Assembly (NCBI GenBank): GCA_021815285.1
Contig: JAKAHE010000012.1
Coordinates: forward strand, 2,071-17,560
Direction of reading: 5' to 3'
Source: Nitrospirota bacterium
Lineage (GTDB): Bacteria > Nitrospirota > JACRHJ01
DNA length: 15,490 nucleotides
Positions 1 through 6,023 of the stretch are shown here, piece by piece; position 1 is the first letter of the stretch, and each line of letters begins with the position of its first letter. Both the position numbers and the translations under genes were made by a program. The notes under the pieces are model-generated. The model was not told the origin of the DNA. It saw only the letters and a list, made by a program, of their open reading frames with translations, and searched no databases.

Positions 1-993
1 GGCCTCGACGGCGATTATTCCAGGGAAGCGCTGGTAAACCGCATAAACTCAGACCTCGCCAACGACCTGGGGAACCTCCACTTCCGCACGATAAACATGA
101 TTGAGAAGTATCTTGGCGGGGAGATACCGGAAATACAAGAGCTGGAGCCTGACAGCGTAATGTTACCATTATACCAATCCGACATGGAGAATATGCACTT
201 TGCTCTTGCTCTTAATGTTATCTGGGGTCTTATTGGCCTTGCAAACACACATATTGATAAATCTGAGCCCTGGCAGCTTGCCAAGAGTAATGAGGAAGAA
301 GATAGAGAGCTTTTAAAAAAAGTATTGGTTTTTTCCGCGCAAGTCTTAAAAGCCTCCGCCGTTCTCCTTTCTCCCTTCATGCCCACCAAAATGCAGATGA
401 TATGGGAGCAGCTTGGGCATACGGAGCCGCTTGAATCCGTGCGGATAGACATAACGAATCCAGACTTCTTTATGTATGAGAAGGGCCAGAAGATAGTTCG
501 CGGGCCGGCGCCGTTCCCAAGAATAGAGACGGAAAAGATAAAGGCTAAGAAGGCGGCATCAGCCGCCGCGATAATTCAGCCCTCACCCCCTGCCCCTCTC
601 CCGGAGAGCGAGGGGTTAAGGAAGGACGTAGGGCGCGACGCCCCCGGCGCGCCGGAACTCATCTCCATCGACGACTTTATGAAAGTAGACCTCCGCGTCG
701 GCAAAATACTTCAGGCCGAGCGCGTGCCGAAGTCTGACAAGCTTGTAAAGATGAAAATCGATATAGGCGCGGAGATTCGCCAGATCGTCGGCGGCATCGG
801 GAAAGCGTATTCGCCTGAGGAGCTTGTCGGTCGCACGGTGGTGGTTGTGGCAAACCTGAAACCTGCTAAACTTATGGGCATAGAGTCCCAGGGGATGGTG
901 CTCGCCGCCGGAGACGTGAATACGCTTAAACTCGCCGGTTTCGACGCCGTGGACGGCGCCAGTCTACCAGCGCCCGGCACGAGGGTAAAATAA
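1..993 (+). CDS. metG: Methionyl-tRNA synthetase, C-terminal part (5' end outside window)
   Basis: Charges tRNA(Met) with methionine in the cytoplasm. The reading frame is open from base 1, so the catalytic Rossmann domain with its HIGH and KMSKS motifs lies upstream of the window; 330 residues are visible. Residues 1 to about 175 are the helical anticodon-binding region, recognisable from DGDYSREALVNRINSDLAN, the NDLGNL stretch and the WQLAK segment. Residues 221-330 are the EMAP-II/Trbp111-like tRNA-binding OB-fold (DFMKVDLRVGKI, VGGIGKAY, NLKPAKLMGIESQGM), which dimerises the enzyme and binds tRNA in many bacteria. Between them is a Pro/Ser/Glu-rich linker at about residues 191-220, encoded in part by a GC-rich hairpin sequence that looks like an in-frame repeat insertion. 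The stop TAA is at 991-993. A TPR gene follows 25 bases later and may be cotranscribed. The identification is secure. Confidence 0.97.
   Translation, partial: GLDGDYSREALVNRINSDLANDLGNLHFRTINMIEKYLGGEIPEIQELEPDSVMLPLYQSDMENMHFALALNVIWGLIGLANTHIDKSEPWQLAKSNEEEDRELLKKVLVFSAQVLKASAVLLSPFMPTKMQMIWEQLGHTEPLESVRIDITNPDFFMYEKGQKIVRGPAPFPRIETEKIKAKKAASAAAIIQPSPPAPLPESEGLRKDVGRDAPGAPELISIDDFMKVDLRVGKILQAERVPKSDKLVKMKIDIGAEIRQIVGGIGKAYSPEELVGRTVVVVANLKPAKLMGIESQGMVLAAGDVNTLKLAGFDAVDGASLPAPGTRVK
580..615 (+). repeat. Interspersed-type GC-rich hairpin repeat inside metG
   Basis: The stretch CCCTCACCCCCTGCCCCTCT, followed by a short turn and GAGAGCGAGGGG, has the form of the CCCTCACCC/CCCTCTCCC...GAGAGGG intergenic repeats scattered in many proteobacterial genomes. 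CTCTC at 596-600 pairs with GAGAG at 604-608 around a CCG turn, with further imperfect C/G pairing outside. Here it lies in frame in metG and encodes PSPPAPLPESEG between the anticodon-binding and tRNA-binding domains. That it is a mobile or dispersed repeat is inferred from its appearance; only one copy is visible in the window. Confidence 0.5.
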
Positions 994-1018
994 ACGAAAT
1001 ATCATCCAGGGTAAGTGT

Positions 1019-2254
1019 ATGAAGATGTATAAATTACCCGCCGTTATCCTTCCCGCGGCGCTTCTGCTTGCTACCGCCGCTCCCGCAGATGCATACCTGG
1101 TTTATTTCAAGAACGGATCCACTATGGAGGTTCTGTCCCACAGGGTGCAGGGCGACATGGTATATCTGAAGATGCCGAGCGGTGAGACCGGGTTCCAGAA
1201 AAAAAAGATAGACATGGGAAAGACGCTGAAGGACTACGCAGCATACCGCCAGGTGCTGAAAAAAGCGTCCAAGGCGTCCAAAGACGGCGACCACCTGGGC
1301 GCGCAGGAACTTTACCAGGCGCTCGTCGGCATGGACAAGGACGACGCCCACGCGAGATTTCTGCTTGGACGCGAGCTCATATACCTGAATCGATACGACG
1401 AGGCCCAGTATAACCTTATGCGCGTCCTCGAGCTCGACCCGGCATACCCGCAGGTTAATACTCGACTGGGCGACATATACTATGCGCAGAAGAAATATGA
1501 CGACGCTATCGACAAATACCTCCTCGCCCTGGATGAAGACCCGAAGGACAAGGAGGCCCATCTGGGCCTCGGCATGTCGTATGCCAGGCAGGACATGTTC
1601 AACGGCGCGATAGAGGAGCTGAACAAGGCGCTTGAGTTCAGGCCGGATTATGCACAGGCATACGCCATGCTCGGGTTCGTGTATTACAAAAAATCTGATT
1701 TCGACAAGGCTATGGCCGATCTCGACCAGGCGGAAAAGATAGACCCCAGGCTCCCGGAGGCACATTACTACAAGGGCCTGCTCTACGGAGTGCTGGGCGT
1801 GGAGAGCGCCGACTCGGCAAAGCGGATCGATTACCTGGACAAGAGCATAGATTCCTTCAGGAAGGCCGTCCAGATGAGAAAGGATTACCCCGAGGCTCAC
1901 GCGGACCTCGGCACCGCGTTCTACAAGCGAGGCTCCGTGGCGCGCGCGGTGCAGGAATTCAAGATTGCCATCGCCCAGAAGCCGGACATGGCAATCGCGC
2001 ACAGCAACCTCGCGGGAATATACCTGCGGCAGGGCTATTACGAGCAGGCCGTGACGGAGGCAAAGGAGGCGGTCTCATACGAGCCGAACCTTGTCGAGGC
2101 GTATTTCATAATGGGGAACGCATACGCCAACATGGGAGACTACGGAAGGGCCGCCCGCGCATACGACAGGTACCTTTACTATGCGCCCGACGGCGCCGCA
2201 TCTGAAGACGTGAAGGCCCGTCTGGACAGGGTATTAAGAGAGGGCGGAAAATAG
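1019..2254 (+). CDS. Exported TPR-repeat protein
   Basis: A 411-residue protein with a signal peptide: MKMYK start, a hydrophobic core at about residues 7-20 and a probable cleavage after APADA at residue 25. It should therefore be periplasmic or outer-membrane associated. Residues 26-66 (YLVYFKNGSTMEVLSHRVQG and onward) form a short beta-rich module often found at the N-terminus of exported TPR proteins. From about residue 77 to 390 there are roughly nine tetratricopeptide repeats, seen in patterns such as AHARFLLGRELIYLNRYDEA, LDPAYPQVNTRLGDIYYAQK and AYAMLGFVYYKKSDFDKA. These normally serve as protein-interaction scaffolds. The start at 1019 follows a purine-rich AGGGTAA at 1008-1014; ATG at 1025 is an alternative. 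The next TPR gene begins directly after its stop. It has no enzymatic motif and its partner is unknown. Confidence 0.85.
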   Translation: MKMYKLPAVILPAALLLATAAPADAYLVYFKNGSTMEVLSHRVQGDMVYLKMPSGETGFQKKKIDMGKTLKDYAAYRQVLKKASKASKDGDHLGAQELYQALVGMDKDDAHARFLLGRELIYLNRYDEAQYNLMRVLELDPAYPQVNTRLGDIYYAQKKYDDAIDKYLLALDEDPKDKEAHLGLGMSYARQDMFNGAIEELNKALEFRPDYAQAYAMLGFVYYKKSDFDKAMADLDQAEKIDPRLPEAHYYKGLLYGVLGVESADSAKRIDYLDKSIDSFRKAVQMRKDYPEAHADLGTAFYKRGSVARAVQEFKIAIAQKPDMAIAHSNLAGIYLRQGYYEQAVTEAKEAVSYEPNLVEAYFIMGNAYANMGDYGRAARAYDRYLYYAPDGAASEDVKARLDRVLREGGK

Positions 2255-3475
2255 TTGGAGGGTCGATACTTCAAATACTACAGGGATTCGGCTTGGCAGG
2301 CTCTGAAGGCTGAGGATTACCGTAAGGCATTTGATTATGCCCAGAAGGCCCTTGCGAGAGACCAGTACAACCTTGAGGCGCTAAATACCGCCGCTATCGC
2401 CGCGACAAGGCTGGGGGACTACGGCAAGGCCGCGGCGCTTTATGAACAGGCGCTGGTCATACAGGGCGAAACACCTGAGGTATATCATAACCTCGGGCTT
2501 CTTATGGCCAGGATGGGAGACCATAAAGGCGCCATAAAGGTATACCGCGAGGCCCTGGCGCTCGACCAGGAATCGGCTGAGGTATACCTTTCGCTTGCGG
2601 ACTCGCTGGGCGAGACTGGCCAGGTGGAGGCTGCGCTTGCAGCCTACGACGAAGCCTTGAGGATAAATCCAGGCCTGAAAGACGCGCTCTACAACAAGGG
2701 TGTAACCTTAAACCGGGCGGAGCGTTTCAAGGAGGCGGAGGCGGTATTCAGGACCCTTTTGAAGGATGGTCCGGACGAACCGTCCTGGCTTGAGGGCAGG
2801 GCATACTCCTTAAGCCGCCTTGGGCAATATGCAGACGCGCTTAAACTTTACCGGAGGGCTCTCGTGGCCACCCCGGACAATGCCGGCCTTTCCTACAATG
2901 CCGCCCTGATGCTTGAAAAACTCGGGCATCCGGAAGAGGCCGTCATGGCGCTCGACCGCGCCCTTGAACTCGACCCTGCCTTTCCGGGCGCCGCCCTTGA
3001 AAAAGCAAACATCCTTGGAGACATGGGCGCGGACGAAGACGCGGTAAAGATTTACGACCGGGAGGTCCAAAATAATCCGGACGACCCCCTCATATACTTC
3101 GACCGCGGCATATCGCTTGCGAGGCTTGAGAGATACGAAGCCGCCCTTGAGGATTTCGAACGCGCCCTCCAGCTTGAGCCGGGGAATGCGGACACCCTTA
3201 ACAACAAGGGGAGCGTGCTTATCTCCCTGGGAAGAGAGAATGAGGCCCTCGCGTGTTTCGACGAAGTCCTGAGGGCCGACAAAAAAAACGTAATGGCAAA
3301 CTACAACCGGGCCTGCGCGTATGCCAGGGCCGGAGATGCGAAGTCCTCCGCCAGCGCCCTCAAACGGGCGGCCCAATTCGACAGGGGCGTCCTGGCCCAG
3401 GCGGAGGATGACCACGACTTCGACTCCGTCCGCAGCTCGCCGGAATTCCAGGCTTTTTTTGAGCGCGATTCTTGA
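2255..3475 (+). CDS. TPR-repeat protein (cytoplasmic)
   Basis: A 406-residue protein made almost wholly of tetratricopeptide repeats, about eleven from residue 8 to 375 (examples: PEVYHNLGLLMARMGDHKGA, ALYNKGVTLNRAERFKEA, YFDRGISLARLERYEAAL). It ends in a short acidic tail, DDHDFDSVRSSPEFQAFF, of a kind that often closes TPR arrays. There is no signal peptide or membrane segment, so it is predicted to be cytoplasmic, unlike its upstream TPR neighbour. The start is TTG at 2255, immediately after the TAG stop of the previous gene (TAGTTG), with AGGGCGG at 2241-2247 as a possible ribosome binding site. No ATG lies near this end of the frame and the TPR pattern begins within the first residues. 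This arrangement suggests translational coupling. The function is presumably scaffolding; no specific role can be read from the sequence. Confidence 0.82.
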   Translation: MEGRYFKYYRDSAWQALKAEDYRKAFDYAQKALARDQYNLEALNTAAIAATRLGDYGKAAALYEQALVIQGETPEVYHNLGLLMARMGDHKGAIKVYREALALDQESAEVYLSLADSLGETGQVEAALAAYDEALRINPGLKDALYNKGVTLNRAERFKEAEAVFRTLLKDGPDEPSWLEGRAYSLSRLGQYADALKLYRRALVATPDNAGLSYNAALMLEKLGHPEEAVMALDRALELDPAFPGAALEKANILGDMGADEDAVKIYDREVQNNPDDPLIYFDRGISLARLERYEAALEDFERALQLEPGNADTLNNKGSVLISLGRENEALACFDEVLRADKKNVMANYNRACAYARAGDAKSSASALKRAAQFDRGVLAQAEDDHDFDSVRSSPEFQAFFERDS

Positions 3476-3524
3476 AATACTCGTCATTTCGGGGCATTGA
3501 GTGACATCCATGGCTTGATTCTGA

Positions 3525-3554
3525 TTGACAACCAGCCTGGTTTTGTCGGATAAT
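3525..3554 (+). promoter_or_regulatory. Sigma70-type promoter for the HD-GYP gene
   Basis: A perfect -35 box TTGACA at 3525-3530 is separated by 18 bases from GATAAT at 3549-3554 (5 of 6 match to TATAAT). It lies in the 117-base gap after the TPR genes, about 38 bases before the HD-GYP start codon. No terminator hairpin was seen between the TPR gene and this promoter, so read-through from upstream is also possible. Confidence 0.6.
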
Positions 3555-3592
3555 GGCGCCATAGGTTCCGTTCTTGCCGAAAGGGAGGACAT

Positions 3593-4906
3593 ATGCCTCG
3601 CCAGCCAAAGAAACCGCAGCATGAGAGCGGGATAAGCAGCAAGCTGAAGCTCTCCTATTTTATAGCATCCATCATCCCACTTGCCGTAATGACATATCTC
3701 TATCTTGACTACATCTCCCCGGAGATGCAGGGCAAGAGAAATTTCGGCGTCGGCTCGACCATAGGAGTTCTGCTCCTCCTTACCATATTCCTCTCCGTTA
3801 TGGGGCTTATTCTTACGAACCGGGCCGCTGGCGAGTCCATAAATACGCTTAAAAAGCTCAATAGCAGGATGGACGCCCTGCTCGACCTCACCAAGAGCTT
3901 CCGGGAGGGTTTCTATATCGATGTCCTGCTCGATTCCATCGCAAGCTCAGCGGCAAAACTCTTAAACGCCGAGGCAAGCTCCATACTTCTCTACGACGAC
4001 TCAGGCGCCCTGAAGTTCGTGCACCTTTTCGGCGTAGGCTCCGGCGCCCTGAAGGGCAGGCAGATAAAAACCGGCGAGGGCATAACCGGCTGGGTGGCGC
4101 GTGAAGGGACGCCGGTCCTCGTGAACGACGCGCACTCCGACCCTCGCTTCGCAGGCAAATACGACAAAGAGACGGGTTTTAAAACCCGCTCTATCCTCTG
4201 CGTTCCACTCACATTGGAGGGCAGAACTATCGGCATACTGGAAGTCCTGAACAAAAAGGACGGCGAGGTATTCACCGAACAGGACACGAAGATTCTATTT
4301 TCGCTGGCCGACCACGCGGCCCTGTCCATATACAGGACGAAGTCCAACGAGTCCTCCCACAGCGATTTCATACAGGTGACGGAGATTCTGCTTTCCGCAA
4401 TGGACTACCACATCCCGGAGCAGAAAGGACATGCAAGGCGCGTCGCAAGGTATTCCGTGAAACTCGCAAAGGACATGGGGCTTAACGAGGATGAACAGAA
4501 AAAGATCTATTTCGGCGCGCTCCTGCACGACATCGGGCTTTTGAAGTTCGGCAAGGACGCGCACTGGAGCATGCAGAAGTTCGAGCTTCACCCCGCGCTC
4601 GGCTACGACATGATAAAGACCATCAGCATCTGGGGGCCGACGGCATCCCTCGTGCTTTCCCACCACGAACGCTACGACGGCAACGGCTATCCGAGAGGCA
4701 TCGCCGGGACGGAGATACCGCTCGGCGCGAGGATAATCGGCGTTGCCGAGGCGTTCGACGCCATGATAAGCGCAAAATCCTACCAGCCGGCAAAGAGCTT
4801 CGAGGAGGCATTGGCCGAGCTCAAGGCCAACTCCGGGACACAGTTCGACCCTACCGTCGTCGATGTCTTCGCCGCGAATTTCAAAAAAGAAGACGTTATG
4901 GAGTGA
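3593..4906 (+). CDS. Membrane-anchored GAF / HD-GYP domain protein (probable c-di-GMP phosphodiesterase)
   Basis: A 437-residue inner-membrane signalling protein. Two membrane segments lie at about residues 21-40 and 56-75, with a short loop between. A GAF sensor domain (about 95-247; EASSILLYDD, GEGITGWVARE, RSILCVPL, GRTIGILEVLN) and an HD-GYP domain (about 258-432) follow, both probably cytoplasmic. The HD-GYP hydrolase residues are visible: H280, H312-D313, H333, H357-H358-E359, the GYP signature in DGNGYPRG at 362-369, and D389 in AEAFDAMIS. Enzymes of this family hydrolyse cyclic-di-GMP to pGpG or GMP on a di- or tri-metal centre. The Lys of the usual HDxGK motif is Leu here (HDIGLLK). 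GGGAGG at 3583-3588 precedes the ATG at 3593, and a good promoter lies upstream. A downstream secretion-motor gene carries c-di-GMP-binding motifs, so the two may be functionally linked. The GAF ligand is unknown. Confidence 0.9.
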   Translation: MPRQPKKPQHESGISSKLKLSYFIASIIPLAVMTYLYLDYISPEMQGKRNFGVGSTIGVLLLLTIFLSVMGLILTNRAAGESINTLKKLNSRMDALLDLTKSFREGFYIDVLLDSIASSAAKLLNAEASSILLYDDSGALKFVHLFGVGSGALKGRQIKTGEGITGWVAREGTPVLVNDAHSDPRFAGKYDKETGFKTRSILCVPLTLEGRTIGILEVLNKKDGEVFTEQDTKILFSLADHAALSIYRTKSNESSHSDFIQVTEILLSAMDYHIPEQKGHARRVARYSVKLAKDMGLNEDEQKKIYFGALLHDIGLLKFGKDAHWSMQKFELHPALGYDMIKTISIWGPTASLVLSHHERYDGNGYPRGIAGTEIPLGARIIGVAEAFDAMISAKSYQPAKSFEEALAELKANSGTQFDPTVVDVFAANFKKEDVME

Positions 4907-4953
4907 GCTCCGGGGGTTGCGGAGTGCATGGTCCGGGAAGCAGTGAAGGCGGC

Positions 4954-4987
4954 ATTAAAACAAAGGCCGCCGGGATTCCCGACGGCC
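4954..4987 (-). terminator. Rho-independent terminator of the cytochrome gene
   Basis: GGCCGCCGGG at 4965-4974 pairs with CCCGACGGCC at 4978-4987 (9 of 10 pairs) around an ATT loop. Read on the minus strand, the hairpin lies just downstream of the cytochrome stop codon and is followed by a T-rich run (TTTGTTTTA, 4964 back to 4956), the expected intrinsic-terminator layout. On the plus strand the downstream flank is A-rich, so it does not look like a good terminator for the HD-GYP gene. Confidence 0.8.
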
Positions 4988-5014
4988 CTGTCAAGCCAAA
5001 AAAAACTTATAAAA

Positions 5015-5344
5015 CTACTTCTTATGACACTTGTTGCAGGTCTTCGCGGAGACGCCGAAGGCTATCTTGCCGTTATGGCACGCGCCGCAGAACTTGCCAG
5101 CCTTGATGTCCGACATCGTGATCTTGTCGGCCCCTTTCTTCATGTGGAAGAGCTTCATGTGGCAGTTCTTGCAGGTTACCTGCTTTCCGTCTACCTTCTG
5201 CTTCAGATGGAAGGCGTGGGAATAGGTGACCGGACCCTCACTGCCGACATTCGTGAGCTGGAAATCCGGGGGAGCGGCAAAGACTACACCCGCCACCGCG
5301 AGGGCCATGACAGCCGCAATCGTAAGGATGAACAGTTTCTTCAT
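5015..5344 (-). CDS. Triheme c7-type cytochrome (periplasmic)
   Basis: A 109-residue precursor. Its signal peptide has MKK, a hydrophobic core and cleavage near VFA/APP at about residue 23. It carries three CxxCH heme-attachment motifs: CKNCH at 58-62, CGACH at 86-90 and CNKCH at 103-107, with further His residues (H43, H46, H67) available as distal ligands. The spacing and the KKGADKITMSDIKAGKFCGACHNGKIAF region (residues 69-96) match the c(7)-type triheme family that is often found in multiheme 'nanowire' cytochromes of metal-reducing and related bacteria. The role is periplasmic electron transfer. The start at 5344 is set by AGGAGGT at 5357-5351, six bases upstream, and by the signal peptide; a longer frame exists but is not needed. 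It has its own candidate promoter and a strong terminator, and is transcribed away from the DUF1858 gene. The specific redox partner is unknown. Confidence 0.93.
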   Translation of the reverse strand: MKKLFILTIAAVMALAVAGVVFAAPPDFQLTNVGSEGPVTYSHAFHLKQKVDGKQVTCKNCHMKLFHMKKGADKITMSDIKAGKFCGACHNGKIAFGVSAKTCNKCHKK

Positions 5345-5438
5345 TTTTTCACCTCCTTTCTTTTTAAAGAGCTTTGAGGGAGAAATACCTCTCGGCATTA
5401 GACGGCTTGAATACAAAAAGGTTGACGACATCCCATTA

Positions 5439-5467
5439 AAAATACTATCCGAAGATTAAAATGTCAA
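5439..5467 (-). promoter_or_regulatory. Candidate promoter of the cytochrome gene
   Basis: On the minus strand TTGACA (5467-5462, perfect -35) is followed after 17 bases by TATTTT (5444-5439, 4 of 6 match to TATAAT). This leaves an untranslated leader of about 90 bases before the cytochrome start at 5344. No recognised operator was identified. Confidence 0.45.
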
Positions 5468-5519
5468 TAGCATTATTCTGGAAATTTAATAAAAAAATGA
5501 CATCGGATAATATCAGCAA

Positions 5520-5528
5520 TGTTATAAT
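5520..5528 (+). promoter_or_regulatory. Extended -10 promoter of the DUF1858 gene
   Basis: TGTTATAAT at 5520-5528 is a perfect extended -10 element (TGnTATAAT). It lies 38 bases before the ATG at 5567 in an AT-rich stretch. The corresponding -35 position has only weak similarity (GACATC at 5499-5504), which is common for extended -10 promoters. Confidence 0.5.
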
Positions 5529-5566
5529 AATAACAACAATTCAACAAGAAACGGGAGGTCTGGCAA

Positions 5567-5776
5567 ATGTCCATAAAGGTAGACAAGAATACCATAATAG
5601 GCGAGGCCATTAAGGCGGACCCTGAAATCAGGAAGGTTATCGAGAAACATTTCGGGAACGGGTGTTTTACATGCCCCGGCATAAACATGGAGTCGATAGG
5701 CTTCGGCTCGCTCATGCATAATCTCGACCCCCAGAAGGTAGTTGACGAGATAAACGAAACCCTTTCAAAAAAATAA
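5567..5776 (+). CDS. DUF1858 domain small CxxC protein
   Basis: A 69-residue soluble protein that fits the DUF1858 / hybrid-cluster-protein-associated redox disulfide family in length and pattern. It begins with a MSIKVDKNTIIGEAIKADPE segment, then a KHFGNGCFTCPGINMESIGF segment holding the CxxC pair C33 and C36, and ends with a DPQKVVDEINETL helix. Members are thought to act in redox or metal-cluster contexts, but the biochemical role is not established. GGGAGGT at 5553-5559 sits seven bases before the ATG. The gene is divergent from the triheme cytochrome, which supports a redox theme for this pair. It is separated from the downstream secretion operon by 247 bases that contain a promoter, so it is probably a single-gene transcript. 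Confidence 0.85.
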   Translation: MSIKVDKNTIIGEAIKADPEIRKVIEKHFGNGCFTCPGINMESIGFGSLMHNLDPQKVVDEINETLSKK

Positions 5777-5823
5777 CCCCAATCCTTCTCAGGCAACCGG
5801 GCAACGGAGGATTTGCGCGTTTG

Positions 5824-5841
5824 CCTGCATTATCATGCAGG
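5824..5841. other. Perfect 7-bp hairpin between DUF1858 gene and secretion operon
   Basis: CCTGCAT at 5824-5830 pairs perfectly with ATGCAGG at 5835-5841 around a TATC tetraloop. It lies 48 bases after the DUF1858 stop. The plus-strand flank has only a weak T tract (TTAGCTCGTTTT), so it could be a poor intrinsic terminator, an mRNA-stabilising structure or a binding site. Function is not determined. Confidence 0.4.
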
Positions 5842-5943
5842 GTTAGCTCGTTTTCGCTCATTGCTTCTGTCCGCAACGCCCTTAAGTTAAATTTTTTTAA
5901 GAAATTCAATGGAATGCGAGTGCGCATTTTTGCGAAATTTATC

Positions 5944-5973
5944 TTGAATAAAAACCTGATTTTAATATATAAT
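5944..5973 (+). promoter_or_regulatory. Sigma70-type promoter of the secretion/pilus operon
   Basis: TTGAAT at 5944-5949 (4 of 6 match to TTGACA) and a perfect TATAAT at 5968-5973 are separated by 18 bases in an AT-rich stretch. The start codon of the first operon gene lies 50 bases downstream. No sigma54 GG/GC element, often found at pilA-type genes, was seen. The 247-base gap (5777-6023) otherwise holds only the hairpin at 5824-5841. Confidence 0.6.
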
Positions 5974-6023
5974 TGGGGTCGAAAAGGCTCTGAGGTAGTA
6001 ACGCCGCGCTCTGAAAGGTACCG

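Noticed and set aside
1034..2002. Antisense open frame of 322 codons opposite the first TPR gene
   Set aside because: The plus-strand TPR repeats and signal peptide are clear; the antisense product is a composition shadow.
4908..4924. CTCCG...CGGAG hairpin after the HD-GYP stop as a terminator
   Set aside because: The stem is only five pairs and no T run follows on the plus strand.
4928..5377. Plus-strand frame of 149 codons across the cytochrome region
   Set aside because: It lies opposite a cytochrome with three heme motifs, a signal peptide and a strong ribosome binding site, and crosses that gene's terminator.
5345..5431. N-terminal extension of the cytochrome to position 5431
   Set aside because: Starting at 5344 gives a classic signal peptide directly after AGGAGGT; the extension would bury that signal behind 29 residues.
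5777..6023. GEMM-type cyclic dinucleotide riboswitch upstream of the operon
   Set aside because: GGCAA-type pieces are present but the GEMM core (GGCAAACC, GAAA tetraloop, GGACGCAAAG) is not found, and the likely transcription start lies downstream.
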